A stretch of DNA of 64,000 bases from Warburgia ugandensis (Eukaryota; Streptophyta; Magnoliopsida; Canellales; Canellaceae): the NCBI GenBank assembly GCA_035236585.1, contig CP141132.1:82757777-82821776 (forward strand), written 5' to 3'. The position numbers were made by a program, and so were the translations under genes. The notes below the pieces were generated by a model that had not been told where the DNA came from, searched no databases, and saw only the letters and a program-made list of their open reading frames with translations. Positions within the stretch are counted from its first letter, which is position 1; each line of letters begins with the position of its first letter. Positions 9,867-20,900 of the stretch are shown piece by piece.

Positions 9867-10553
9867 AGACACTTTTCTAACCACTACTTAGTGACTACTG
9901 TCAGCCACCTCTACTTTTTAAAGGCCAAAATGCGATTTGTAGGTATGGAATAACTTATAGTTCCTTATCGTGTGCTCAGAGGCACTTGAGTCTAGTATCT
10001 AAGCCCTAGGATTGCTAATAGTAGTTACAGCCGTGAGAGTTTTACCAGAGTTTCATAAACTAGAGTCTAGACTTTCTTCTTATATGATTTTTCTTATCTC
10101 AGCTAACTGTTTGGGAGTGAACCAAAGATCACTTCCTTCTGCAACAACTCCAGCAACCTTTGTGGTAGCCTTTGCTGCCTTTTCTTGTGCCTGTAGTTTT
10201 TGCAAAAACCCAGCAGGTGCTAATGTCATGGCGAGGCTTCTTGCAATGTATGCACCACAAATCAGCTTTGGGATCTTTGCATCTGCCTTTAACACGTCTC
10301 CTTCCATCTATTTTTGCAGCCATAGCAGTTTCAGCCACTTCTTCTCTAGTCATGGACGTCTTTTTGCTCTCTTCACTCCTAAACATGGAGAAGGCTTCAC
10401 CAAGAAAGGGGCACTTACCAATAGCCAATGAACACACAGCATCAAATTCTAGTCTAAGTCCTGCAAGAAACTTAAATGTCCTATCCTTTTCCAACATCAA
10501 AGTAACCTGAGTCGGATTTGTATAACACCAAGCTCCATACTATGATAGTAGTC
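9867..10553 (-). pseudogene. Copia gag C-terminal part and protease start
   Basis: On the minus strand the segment 10500-10129 reads FKFLAGLRLEFDAVC (UBN2-type Copia gag) and the zinc knuckle CIHCKKPRHDISTC near 10240. A protease start resembling DSSASEHTIRNYKLFHTYKS follows near 9990. The family active site is DSGASEHM; here Gly is replaced by Ser. Continuity resumes across the hAT insertion at 8962. The other end abuts the Gypsy target duplication at 10549-10553. Confidence 0.75.
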
Positions 10554-10921
10554 TGTTACATCCACAGAACCTAAAGAAAAGAGATTTGGCAGTTATTACA
10601 CAAGAAGAAGTAAAGAACAAAAATAAACAATAGACAGTTATATTGGTTTACTAGCTGTAGAGACAGTTACTCTATTGGTTAAATCAAAAGGTTGTTACGA
10701 ATGGAAGGAGGGGGGGCATAAGAAGAGAGGGAGAACAGAAAGAGGGGGGAATGTTTTGAAGTAAGGAATTGGAGGTTCTAGCTCCTCGAAAGCTAGAGAT
10801 TTTTAATTGTAGAACTTTGTATACAGAACAGAACCAAGATAGTTCTGCATTTTGTTTCAGATTGTAATTGAACTCTGTATTGAAATCTTGTGAAATTGAA
10901 TTCGAATCCAGATTTCTATCA
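10554..10921 (+). repeat. Gypsy 1 5' LTR
   Basis: 368 bp, TG...CA, the same length as its partner at 15557-15924, with about 11 substitutions between them. The transcription start should lie within it, but I could not place a convincing TATA box. Confidence 0.93.
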
Positions 10922-10922
10922 G

Positions 10923-10934
10923 TGGTATCAGAGC
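10923..10934 (+). other. Primer-binding site for initiator tRNA-Met
   Basis: TGGTATCAGAGC, one base after the LTR end. This is the classic plant retrotransposon site complementary to the 3' end of initiator tRNA-Met, from which minus-strand cDNA is primed. Confidence 0.92.
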
Positions 10935-10950
10935 TGGTTCGAACCAGGGA

Positions 10951-12711
10951 ATGGTTAGAACCAGGATGGAAAGAACAGAAAGTATGGAGAAAGAGATAGA
11001 AGGAGTTAGAGGCGAAATAGGAGACGTGAGGGAGCAATTGGGGAGATTGCAAACCAATGTAGATGCACTGGGAGAATACCTAGTCGAAATCAGAGAATGG
11101 ATCAAGAACAAGGAGGTACCGGGTGAAGGTACGAGTAGCCACCGGAACCCAGAGATGGGGGAACCATCAGAAAACCCCAAACGAAGCCCTTTTCCGTCGG
11201 GACCCCACTATCACCAAGATTGGCACGGTCGGAGACTGGATTTACTAGTGTTCAACGGCCAAGAACCATACGGTTGGCTGTGCAGGGCGGAAAGGTACTT
11301 CCAAGTAAATGGAATCGCCGACTCTGAGAAGATTTCGGCAGCTTCCATCTGCTTAGAAGGTGATGCACTCCACTAGTTCTTGTGGGCAGAGAACCGCACT
11401 CCATTCCGATCTTGGGAATCTTTCAGATCTGCTCTTCTCCGGCGTTTTCGATCATCCCAATTGGAAGACGACTATGAAGCCCTCTTGGGCCTGAAGCAGA
11501 GCAACAGCGTGCACGAGTACCTCCGGTCCTTCGAACTGCTCTCTGGCCACATGGGAAATCTGTCCGACGAGGTGATGAGAGGAGCCTTCTTGAATGGGCT
11601 CCGGGAGGATATTAGGGTAGAGATAAAAATCTTCAAGCCCGCAACCTTGTCGGGAATGATGAAGCTGGCCCACAAGATAGAGGAGAAGAACCGGGCGTTG
11701 GACCAGATACAGGCCCGCCCAGTAAGAAACGTTGGTGAGCCAAGAATATCAGGGCCCTTCCAGGCCCACTCCAAGAATGCGTCGACCGAAGGGTGTTCTC
11801 AGGGGCAGTTTCGTAATTGGCCCATCGTCTTCCCCAACTCGGATCGAGCCAAGATTTCTCGGCTGGAAAGTGATCAGGAAAGGCCGTCCATCGATCAAAC
11901 CCTCATAAAAAGGGAAAATCTTAGGAGGCTCACCGAATCCAAGCTGCAACACCGAAGATCACAAGGGTTATGCTACCGCTGTGACGAAAAATATCAACCA
12001 GGACACAGGTGTAAAAACCGTCTATTGCAAGTGCTCTTACTTGCAGGGGACAATAAAGATGAGATGGAGAACTTCTCTTTCCCTCCAGCAGAGGTGGAAA
12101 AACTCGAAGGAGAAAACAACGAGTTGGAACTATCGTTAAACTCGATCTCGGGGTTTACATCTGGTAGGACCATGAAATTAAAGGGTACGATTGAGGGTAA
12201 GGAAGTCATAGTGTTGCTCGACAGTGGGGCTTCCCACAACTTCATCTCTACCCAGCTAGTCAAGGATCTGGGGCTAGCAGTGGATAGATCGCGCCGATTT
12301 GGAGTGCAAGTGGGAGATGGTCACTGCATCCAAGGCGAAGGCGTCTGTAGAGAGGTACGATTACAGATACCAGGGGTAATGGTGATACAAGATTTTCATC
12401 TTTTTGATCTAGGGGGAGCAGATATAGTGTTGGGGATCAAATGGCTGGGATCTTTGGGAGGTATCTCTGCCAATTTCCGTGATCTAACCATGCACTTCAA
12501 AATAGACAATCAGCAGATCATCTTGAATGGGGACCCAACTCTTTCTTGTTCTTTAGCATCTTTCAAATCGATTCTTCGAGTCATGCCGAGGGCAGAATTT
12601 GGGTGTATGATTGAATATAAAGGCATGGAAGCGAGTAAACGCCAGCCCCAACAGGATGACAGAGCAGTCACCGACTCTATCTTACAGCAGTTTCTACATA
12701 TGTTTGATTAG
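10951..12711 (+). pseudogene. Gypsy 1 gag and protease, interrupted
   Basis: One frame from ATG 10951, broken by TAG at 11374-11376 and closed by TAG at 12709-12711. It begins with a predicted coiled coil (MEKEIEGVRGEIGDVREQL). The retrotransposon gag core follows: LVFNGQEPYGWLCRAERYF, then LLRRFRSSQLEDDYEALLGL. The zinc knuckle is CYRCDEKYQPGHRC at about 11974-12015. The aspartic protease active site LLDSGASHNFIS (about 12212-12250) has its DSG triad intact. A clear relative of this gag is in Gypsy 3 (23574-25961). Confidence 0.9.
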
Positions 12712-12726
12712 CCTCTGGGACTGCCA

Positions 12727-14460
12727 GTGGCACATTCTCATGACCATGCCATTAGGCTGGTCGAAGGAACTCAGCCCCCTCGTAGTAGGCCATATCGATA
12801 TCCGCATGTGCAGAAAGATGAAATTGAGAAAATTATCAAGGAAATGTTGAATTCAGGCATCATTCGACCCAGCAAGAGCCCTTTTTCAAGTCCTGTGCTT
12901 TTGGTCAAGAAGAAAGATGGAAGTTGGAGGTTTTGTGGACTATAGGGCTTTAAATAAAGTGACAGTGCCTGACAAATTTCCGATTCCAACAATAGATGAA
13001 TTGATGGATGAATTGGGTGGTGCTACCATTTTTTCAAAGCTGGATTTAAAATCAGGCTACTATTAGATTCGAATCAAAGACGAAGACATAGCAAAAACTG
13101 CCTTACGAACTCATGAAGGGCACTATGAATTTTTGGTTATGCCTTTTGGGACCAATGCACCGGCTACTTTTCAGGCATTGATGAACGAGGTATTTCATCC
13201 CCATCTCCGCAAATTTGTATTGGTTTTCTTTGATGATATTTTGCTATATAGCAGAACTCTTTCTCTTCACTTGGAGCATATTGTTATTGTCCTAAAGTTG
13301 TTGGAGGAACATAAGCTTATTGCCAATAGAAAGAAATGTTCCTTTGCACAACTTTCTTTGGAATACTTAGGACATATTATATCTGCCAAAGGGGTTGAAG
13401 CTGACGAGTCCAAGATAGCATGTATGTTATCATGGCCCAGCCCAAAAGATGCCAAGGCACTGCGTGGATTTTTGGGTCTCACGGGATATTATAGAAGGTT
13501 TGTCAGAAATTATGGAATCATTGCTGCTCCATTAACTAGATTACTCAAGAAAGATAGCTTCAATTAGACTAGAGAAAGTCAGGAGGCATTTGAAACATTG
13601 AAAAAAGCCATGACAGAGGTTCCTGTATTAGCCATACTTGATTTTTCAAAAACCTTTATGTTGGAAACGGATGCATCAGGAAAAGGGATTGGTGCTGTCC
13701 TCATGCAAGAGGGTAGACCAATTGCTTTCTTCAGCCAGTCTCTCTCTCTCCAATCACAATCCAAATCAGTTTATGAAAGAGAATTGATGGCTATAGTGCT
13801 GGCAGTGCAGAGATGGAGACACTACCTCATGGGCAGAAAATTCATCATTCATACTGACCAGAAAAGTTTAAAGTTCTCCATGGATCAACAATTATTAAAT
13901 GAAGAACAGCAGAAGTGGTTGACTAAACTCATTGGCTATGATTTTATCATTCAATATAAGCAAGGATCAGAAAACCGAGTAGCGGATGCATTATCCAGGA
14001 AGCAGGAGTATACCACCCTCAACAATGCAAATAGCAAAACAAAGGAGGCAGAAATGACCAATGGGGGATCACAACTTAATAAAGAGGACGACATATTATT
14101 ACAGCATCTTGCGCTATCCATTGTTCGATGTGATGATTTGGATTCTTTAGCTGCTGAAGTACAAAATAATCCTCACATTCGTCATATTACTCAGGACATA
14201 TTGGCAGATCCAGACAGCCAACCAAGGTATACACACAAAAGAGGCCTTTTACTATTTCATGGGAAGCTGGTTATCCCAAGATCTTCATCTCGCATTCCGA
14301 CCTTCTTACAAGAATTCCATTCCACTCCAGCAGGAGGGCATTCAGGGATTGCATGTACTTATAAACGCGTATCCCAAGTACTTCATTGGGAAGGAATGCG
14401 ACAGGATATTCAAAATTTCGTATCCAATTGTGATGTCTGTCAAAGAAACAAATATATGGC
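12727..14460 (+). pseudogene. Gypsy 1 reverse transcriptase and RNase H, interrupted
   Basis: Starts in the gag frame with [19 protein letters not shown], shifts frame near 12930, meets TAG at 13064-13066 and another at 13565-13567. The catalytic block FFDDILLYS is at about 13225-13252. RNase H is seen as LETDASGKGIGAVLMQ (about 13660-13707) and IIHTDQKSL (about 13845-13871), with the HDADALSR-like end VADALSRKQ near 13980. Both enzymes would be needed for cDNA synthesis, and the breaks preclude a functional product. Confidence 0.88.
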
Positions 14461-15540
14461 TACTAAACCAACAGGTCCTCTTCAGCCTCTTCCCATTCCC
14501 CAGGAAGTTTGGAGTGACCTATCTATGGATTTCATTAGTGGTTACCTAGAGCCCATGGTTATGACATGGTGTTAGTAGTTGTTGATCGCTTATCTAAGTA
14601 CAGCCATTTCATTCTACTCAGTCATCCCTATACAGCCAAAGAGGTAGCCAACCTCTTCAACAAGGAAGTGGTTCGACTACACGGTTATCCTAAGTCCATT
14701 GTATCTGACAGAGATAGAGTTTTTATCAGCCAATTCTGGACTGAGCTGTTTAAACAGGTAGGCACTACCCTCAAGATGAGTTCTTCATATCATCCACAAA
14801 TGGATGGACAGACAGAAGTGGTAAATAGATGCTTAGAGACCTATTTACGATGTTTTAGTGGTAACAAACCAAAGTTCTGGCCAAAATGGATCTGTTGGGC
14901 AAAATATTGGTACAATACCACTTACCAACAGTCAGCGGGAATGATTCCATTCCAGGCTCTATATGGAAGAGAACCACTCAAGTTGCTGACTTTTACAGGG
15001 GGAGAGTCATTGGTGGAGGAGGTTAATCAACAAATGGCTAACCGTGATTCTATTCTAAGTGAACTCAAGAACAATTTAGAGGCAGCTCAATTGAAGATGA
15101 AAAGACAGGCAGATATACATAGACGTCCTCTCCATTTCCAACCAGGAGACTGTCTATTTGAAGCTCCAACCTTATCATTTCAAATCCCTATCAGCAAAGT
15201 CCAATGAGAAACTACGACCCCGTTATTATGGTCCTTATGTTGTCCTAGAAAAGATTTGACAAGTAGCTTATAAATTAGAGCTCCCACAACAGTCGAAAAT
15301 CCATCCTGTTTTTCATGCATCCCAACTTAAACCAGCCAATGAACCCACTATAAAGCCGCAACCTTTATTGACGAGTTGGAAGTGAATGCATACCCCACAG
15401 ATGTCAAAGAGATTAGGCAGGCTACTAATGGACAATACGAAGTACTGATTCAGTGGGAAAATGGTCCAGACTATGACAGAACATGGGAGGAGGACATTCT
15501 CAAGCAATTCCCTGACTTCCACCTTGAGGACAAGGTGCAT
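14300..15540 (+). pseudogene. Gypsy 1 integrase and chromodomain, interrupted
   Basis: The HHCC zinc region is visible as HSTPAGGHSGIACTYKRV and CDVCQRNK (about 14319-14452). A one-base shift near 14540 precedes the catalytic core VVVDRLSKYSHFI (14572-14610), IVSDRDRVF and SSYHPQMDGQTEVVNR (about 14780-14830), which supply the D, D and E positions. Further shifts occur near 15150 and 15360, with a TGA at 15257-15259. The C-terminus has YEVLIQWENGPDYDRTWEE (about 15439-15495), a chromodomain-like fold that in chromoviruses targets integration to particular chromatin. Confidence 0.85.
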
Positions 15541-15542
15541 CT

Positions 15543-15553
15543 GATAGGGGGGG
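15543..15553 (+). other. Gypsy 1 polypurine tract
   Basis: GATAGGGGGGG ending three bases before the 3' LTR; plus-strand cDNA priming site. Confidence 0.8.
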
Positions 15554-15556
15554 TAT

Positions 15557-15924
15557 TGTTACATCAACAGAACCTAAAGAAAAGAGATTTGGCAGTTATT
15601 ACACAAGAAGAAGTAAAGAACAAAAATAAACAATAGACAGTTATATTGGTTTACCAGCTGTAGAGACAGTTACTCTATTGGTTAAATCAAAAGGTTGTTA
15701 CGAATGGAAGGAGGGGGGGCATAAGAAGAGAGGGAGAACAGAAAGAGGGGGGAATGTTTTGAAGTCAAGAATTGGAGGTTCTAGCTCCTCAAAAGCTAGA
15801 GATTTGTAATAGTAGAACTTTGTATATAGAACAGAACCAAGATAGTTCTGCATTCTGTTTTAGATTGTAATTGAACTCTGTATTGAAATCTTGTGAAATT
15901 GAATTCGAATCCAGATTTCGATCA
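15557..15924 (+). repeat. Gypsy 1 3' LTR
   Basis: 368 bp, begins TGTTACATC and ends TTTCGATCA, followed directly by the target duplication TAGTC. Confidence 0.93.
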
Positions 15925-15929
15925 TAGTC

Positions 15930-16388
15930 CAACTCCCAATCATAATCCTTTGAAAGATCTACAATAAGAGTTAACAATTAAATCACTTTGTTTGGTGTCT
16001 CTAATGCAGTTCTCAATCACATGCATCTGTCCATCATTGCTTATTTTTTAATAGGCTTCCTTCACTGCCTCCCAAACCTCATTTGCATTCTTAATGAAAA
16101 GATAATTCTTCCTAATGCTACGTTGCATTGTCTAGATCAACCAAGCTGTCACAAGTGCATTTTCCTCCTCTCATTTGATGGCAGCAACACCTTCCTCTAG
16201 CTGTCTCGACCCATTTACATATCTAAATTTTTCTCTTCCTCTTAGTGTGAGTTTCATTGATTGGGACCAATTGAAGTAGTTGTGAGGACTTAGTTTTTCG
16301 AAAATCATTGGCAAATTGATCGATACACCATTGTTTGCTGCGGCTTAGGTAAGAATTTCTGATGTGGTCTTGTTGTCAACCATTTGAG
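15930..16388 (-). pseudogene. Copia gag N-terminal part
   Basis: The minus strand starts with ATG at 16386-16388 (MVDNKTTSEIL), followed by LSPHNYFNWSQSMKLTLRG, RYVNGSR, VTAWLIQTMQRSIRKN and EVWEAVKEAY. These are hallmarks of plant Copia gag (UBN2 family). Stops are present, for example after SEILT. It continues at 10553 beyond the inserted Gypsy element, which is how the nesting was recognised. Confidence 0.78.
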
Positions 16389-16444
16389 GGGTTGTGTTTG
16401 ATCTTTGGAAAGTTTAAGACGAGTGTAAGGGTTGTAAGAATAAT

Positions 16445-16595
16445 TGTTGACCACCTATAATTAAGGAGATTTGATTTCCTTAATTATAGGTGATGGATTA
16501 CATCCCTTAACTCTAGGAAGCACATCCCACATTCTGTGTGGATCTCAGATTAGGTGGAGATCTTCTAGATGCCGAGATCTTCTAGATGTTTCTCA
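16445..16595 (-). repeat. Copia 5' LTR
   Basis: 151 bp. It matches the copy at 6269-6402 except for an internal 17-bp duplication (GAGATCTTCTAGATG occurs twice, separated by CC) near 16557-16588. On the minus strand it is followed after about 55 bp by the Copia gag ATG at 16388. Confidence 0.78.
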
Positions 16596-18558
16596 ATTAT
16601 ACTCTGATATGATGGAAATAGAAACTTGGGGACATCCACACAACTGTGAAATTGGGATCATATACTAGAAGTATCATATTGGAATTGGGTAAAAGAGAAT
16701 GAAGGCATAACCTTGACTACACAAGCTCTATGATACATAAACAAGCTTAGAAACATGTAGAACTAGCTCTAGATTAATAACAATAGTAAACAAAATATGT
16801 CAAATGAGAAATAAAGGGAGACGATATCTTGACACCTTAACTAAATATTAAAAGGCTTTATACGTGCTACTCCTATTTCCTCTAATGTTTTCATTTCTAA
16901 TTTTATCCTTTCTTGTCTTGCCAACCATCCATCTCAACATTATCATTTGACGAGTTTTATGTCAAGCTACATTAATTAGTGAGAAAATGCCGAGGGCGAA
17001 AAGAAAAAGAAATTCTCTTTATGCATGTAGGTATAGCTAAGCAAGGCTAACGCTCAACTGCTGCCACACTACTGTCCACTTGGTGGATCCACAACGACAC
17101 ATCAATATGTAATAACATAAACTACGCATGCATTCTTCAAATTGAATTACTACTCTGACCAATAAGAGAAAGAAAAGGCCAAATACAACAACACAAATCA
17201 AGTTAAAGGGGCAATGGCCAATCTGCTTTAGGGCCCGGTTTTGGGACTCTGCTTGTTCAAAGCCACGCTTTTGGGAATGCATTTACTTTAGGGAAGGCAG
17301 CCAATATAGACCAGGCTATGGTAGACTTTACTCTGTTTTAACAGAGAAGCTAGTCCGCAGCGTACAATTGTACTGAGCTTGATGATTGGTCTGATATATT
17401 GGCCTCACTTCATGGAGAAAGATAGGTATAGATAAAAAGAATAGCCCTCAAGCAGCAATCCTTCAATGATGGTCACTTGGCTAGAATTTCCCCCCCTATT
17501 CTTGAACTCAATCCTCGGGGCCTTCTTTGATTATCAATTCTCCACTGACATCTTATTTGCACCAGACTAGGAGGACATTTTATTCACCTCCAATTCTTAA
17601 GTTATCGATTGTCTCTCATTGAGTGCACCCTTCATCCCCTTGAACTCCTCAAGAAATGTTTTATCAAGATAAAGCATTGGCCAGGTCTGGCACTTTCCTC
17701 AAAGAAGTTTTTATGGGATCCCTATCCACCACAATCTTCATTTCTAGTTCTAGCAAACGAATAATCATTGAAACTCTTAGAGATGAGTTTCTATTAGTGA
17801 AAGGGCCAGCCTCACACAACTCCACAATCTATTAGTTTTGAGTGCAAGTGATCGAGCTAATCTTATAGCTGGGCTAGCTAGTCCCTCTCTCCAATAATTC
17901 TTCTAGCTGGCTCCTTCTCCCGTTATCCCTAGGGCTGGTCTATCCATCCATCTTCTCTTGTTTATGATGATCTGTTCCTCTATTGGAGGGGAGCCATACC
18001 AATTGCAAAAGGGGAGGGAAGTTCCATCTCCCTGTATTACTAAGGTTTGACAACTAGTGCAGGGGGGAGAAGGGGAAGGTAAATGAGGGGTTGGGAAGTG
18101 CAATAAGACACTATAACCCTTCCCTCAACACATGCCCTATTAGCCTTTACAATCAAATTCTTGGTGGGAATCATCAACTTTATAATGTTTTAATAACAAC
18201 TCATGCTTTTTTAATGATCTTTTTTATAGTTATGCAGGCGATGACAGGTAGATTTGGTAATTGGTTTGTTCTGATTATGTAAAAAACTATTCAAAACCCC
18301 CATTATGCGTTGCATTCAATAACCTTTCTTTGTATGACTTCTCTTTTGCCTCAAGTTGCTTTTGCCCTTGCTTGAACTAGCTAACTTTATCCTCTAATGG
18401 ATAGTCTTTCACTTTATTACTAGATGATTATACTGCATCTTCTCCTGCTTCTACAGAAAGAGAATGGCTTTCTTTTCATGTCCTGCTTACCTTGCTACAA
18501 GAGGCTAACATGCAATGTGGTTAGACCCTCATGTTGATCAGAATGAATTAGTCTTTCC
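16596..18558. other. Intergenic DNA with a LINE scrap; no gene seen
   Basis: Apart from the LINE fragment at 16830-16965 I recognise no coding sequence. Frames such as 17037-17282 (minus) and 17903-18103 (minus) show no family signature and look like chance. Confidence 0.4.
16830..16965 (-). mobile_element. LINE (RTE-like) C-terminal fragment
   Basis: The minus strand reads MLRWMVGKTRKDKIRNENI, the segment that follows the reverse transcriptase in plant RTE-like LINEs (family form MLRWMCGHTRKDKIRNE). The same nucleotide block recurs within the larger LINE remnant at about 28410-28500. Confidence 0.7.
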
Positions 18559-18577
18559 ACGAAGGTAATGATACGAA

Positions 18578-18757
18578 GGGGAGCCTTGGCACAACGGTAA
18601 AAGTTGTCGTCATGTGACCTCGAGGTCACGGGTTCAAGGTGTGGAATTAGCCTCTTGCAAAATACAAGGTAAGGCTGCCTACTATAGGCCCTTGTGGTCC
18701 CTCCCCTTCCCCGGATCCTGCATAGGCGGGATCTTCATGCAACGAGGCTGCCCTTTT
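18578..18757 (+). mobile_element. Au-type SINE (tRNA-derived)
   Basis: About 180 bp with the Au SINE layout: GGGGAGCCTTGGC with box A-like TGGCACAACGG, box B-like GGTTCAAGG, the block GCCTCTTGCAAAATACAAGG, and the tail GAGGCTGCCCTTTT. It is flanked by 17-bp direct copies of ACGAAGGTAATGAYACG at 18559-18575 and 18758-18774, the expected LINE-machinery target duplication. That duplicated 17-mer spans the left boundary of Gypsy 2, so the SINE inserted into the first bases of its LTR. Confidence 0.88.
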
Positions 18758-18767
18758 ACGAAGGTAA

Positions 18768-19225
18768 TGACACGTTCATGGGTTATGGATCTGGTCACCG
18801 GGCGATTCACAAGGAAATCCACCTCGGTTGATGAAGCCCTTTTCTTGTTGCGGTTCCTACCTCGTGAAGAACCTATGGTTGATAATATATAGAACTCGTC
18901 GAAGGGAGCTCCTAACCTTAAACTCATTAGGAAGAGAGAGTCTTAAACCTTTATAATTTAGAGCAAAATTCTCATTAGCCTTTTATTCCTCCCAATCGTC
19001 CTCTTAAATAGAGGTTACATAGGAAATTATTCTTGTAGAAAATAGAAAACTAAAATTAAGGACTTTGAATTATAATGAAAATACTTACTAAAAATAAACT
19101 CTCCTAATTAGGAATACTACTAAAAATAAGATTATTGTTTTTCTTCTTTCCCATCTTTGGCTCTTCTGACTTCCTTTTCTTTCCCACGTCTCCCATATGT
19201 CTTGCCCACAAAGGCATCCATAACA
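18768..19225 (-). repeat. Gypsy 2 3' LTR
   Basis: 458 bp, matching 22396-22848 throughout, with small indels. It ends GGCATCCATAACA on the plus strand. The integrase reading frame runs into it and ends at 19132. Confidence 0.88.
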
Positions 19226-20850
19226 TTACTCCCCTCCTCGAGAAAGAGCTCGTCCACAAGCTCGAAAGTTGGATACGTAGCGCAAAAATGAGCAACATCT
19301 TCCCAAGTAGCATCCGCTGAAGTGATGCCAAACCACTGGACTAGGACTTTCCAATTGCCACGATTGAGACATGAGCAAATAACGGAACAAGGAACAAGAA
19401 TGATTTGGCCATCCTCTGTAGGCGATACAGTAGATGGAACAGCTGGAACCTCCCCTTGGAAGGCCTTGAGAAGGGAAACATGAAAGACATTATGGATTTT
19501 ACTATTAGAGGGTAACTCCAATTGATATGCAACCAGCCCTATCTTGTGCGACACTATAAAAGGCCCATAAAACTTGGGAGCAAGCTTATGATGAAGCTTT
19601 CCCACTAGTGATTTTTGCCGATGAGGATGTAAACATAACCAAACAAGTGAGCCACGAGCATATTCCACATCGTGATGACCTTTATCATAACACTCCTTCA
19701 TGCAGTGCTGAGCCTGTTGAAGCCTAGATTGAATGTCTTGCCAAGTCGAATCCTGTTCAAGCAAGGCCCAATCTACCGCATCCACTCTAGAAGAGCCAGC
19801 CACATAGGACAACAATCGGGGTGGATCCCAACCATAGACAACCTTGAAAGGAGAGGAGTGAAGAGTAGTATGGAAGGAGGTGTTATAATAGTATTCAACC
19901 CAAGGAAGCCAATCCACCCACCACTTAGGCCGATCACCCACAAAACAACGTAAGTACATTACAATTGTTCTATTTACCACCTCCGTTTGGCCATCAGTTT
20001 GCGGATGATAGGCAGAAGAAAAAGCCAATTTTGTCCCACACAAACGAAAAAGCTCCTTCCAAAAATTACTAGTGAGGACAACATCCCGATCAGAAACTAT
20101 AAATTCAAGTAAACCATGCAAACGTACCACCTGCTAGAAGAATATGTTGGCCAGACTAGTAGCCATATACGGATGTGCCACGAGTAGAAAGTGGGCATAT
20201 TTTGAGAATCGGTCAACAACCACAAACAAGACTGTTTTGCCCCATGATTTTGGCAATCCATCAATGAAATCAATCAAAATGTCAGCCCAAACTTGTGTTA
20301 GGGAGTTGGAGGGGCTGAAGTAAACCCGCAGGGCTCAAATGTTCAGCTTTGTTGCGCTGGCATAATCACCAATTGCTGATTTCATGCCCTTCCAATAAAA
20401 ATCATTGCACTCTTTATAAAGTTTTCTGGACACCTTCATGGGTACTATCATGGAAACCCAACAATACAGAAGAAATTATGGGAGAGGTTGGCGATAAATA
20501 AATTCAACCTTTATAGTGAATGAGCCCATCATGCAGCGACCAAGAATCATTCAATTCCCCACGCTCCACTTGAGCTTGCAGCTCTTGGAGAGATATAGTC
20601 TCCTGAATTTCCGCCCTTATAACATCAAACAATAACATCTGATGTTGGGTAATCGCACACAGTAGGCCCTTATCATCCACTTGGCGCGATAACGCATCAG
20701 CAGCTCGGTTTAAATACCCAGCCTTGTACTCCACACGAAAATCAAACCGCATGAGTTTGCTTATCCAATGTTGTTGCGGAGAAGTTGTGAATCGCTATCC
20801 CAGCAAATACTTCAAGCTATAGTGGTCATGCAAATAAATCACTAAACTCA
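19132..20850 (-). pseudogene. Gypsy 2 RNase H remnant, integrase and chromodomain
   Basis: On the minus strand the segment begins near 20850 with HDHYSLKYLLG and then HWISKLMRFDFRVEYKAG and AADALSR, the end of RNase H. A decayed zinc region follows. The integrase core is open from about 20130: VRLHGLLEFIVSDRDVV and SAYHPQTDGQTEVVNR. The C-terminal chromodomain-like part has WKVLVQWFGITSADATWED at about 19295-19350. The frame from 20130 to 19132 is long and free of stops, the best-preserved coding stretch of this element. Upstream stops, for example near 20135 and 20330, break the polyprotein. Confidence 0.85.
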
Positions 20851-20900
20851 TCCAATTCGGATGTTTTTTGTAATAAGTAAACTCAAACCTTATTGGAATT

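Larger units (their letters stand above)
10554..15924 (+). mobile_element. Ty3/Gypsy chromovirus-type LTR retrotransposon, complete but mutated (Gypsy 1)
   Basis: Structurally complete at 5371 bp. Two 368-bp LTRs (10554-10921 and 15557-15924) begin TGTTACATC and end TCA. A perfect 5-bp target duplication TAGTC flanks it at 10549-10553 and 15925-15929. The primer-binding site TGGTATCAGAGC is at 10923-10934 and a purine tract GATAGGGGGGG at 15543-15553. Domain order gag, protease, reverse transcriptase, RNase H, integrase, chromodomain-like C-terminus places it among chromoviruses. By eye the LTRs differ at about 11 of 368 positions, roughly 97% identity, so insertion is fairly recent. The coding region nevertheless carries at least five stops and about four frameshifts. 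Confidence 0.95.
6269..16595 (-). mobile_element. Ty1/Copia LTR retrotransposon, degenerate, with two nested insertions
   Basis: Flanking repeats 6269-6402 (134 bp) and 16445-16595 (151 bp) are clearly related and on the minus strand run TG...CA. Minus-strand domain order is gag, protease, integrase, reverse transcriptase, RNase H, the order that defines Copia. A purine-rich tract lies just inside the left LTR (GAGAGGGAGAG on the minus strand, complement of 6404-6414). Flanking 5-mers are ATAAT and ATTAT, a possibly decayed target duplication. A hAT element interrupts the protease region and a Gypsy element interrupts gag. Removing both with their duplications leaves about 4.05 kb, typical of a compact plant Copia. 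Many stops and shifts show it is dead. I could not identify a clear primer-binding site beside the right LTR. Confidence 0.85.

Noticed and set aside
10012-10510. Plus-strand reading frames 10012-10431 and 10172-10510
   Set aside because: They are antisense shadows of the minus-strand Copia gag with its zinc knuckle.
16596-16615. CTCTGATATGATGG just outside the right Copia LTR, like a complemented tRNA-Met primer site
   Set aside because: It lies on the wrong side of the LTR for a minus-strand element and matches only partly; it may be chance or part of an older insertion.
18578-18660. Possible tRNA gene (box A and box B promoter-like sequences)
   Set aside because: The sequence continues as a full Au SINE with target duplications; the tRNA-like part is the SINE head and lacks a full cloverleaf.
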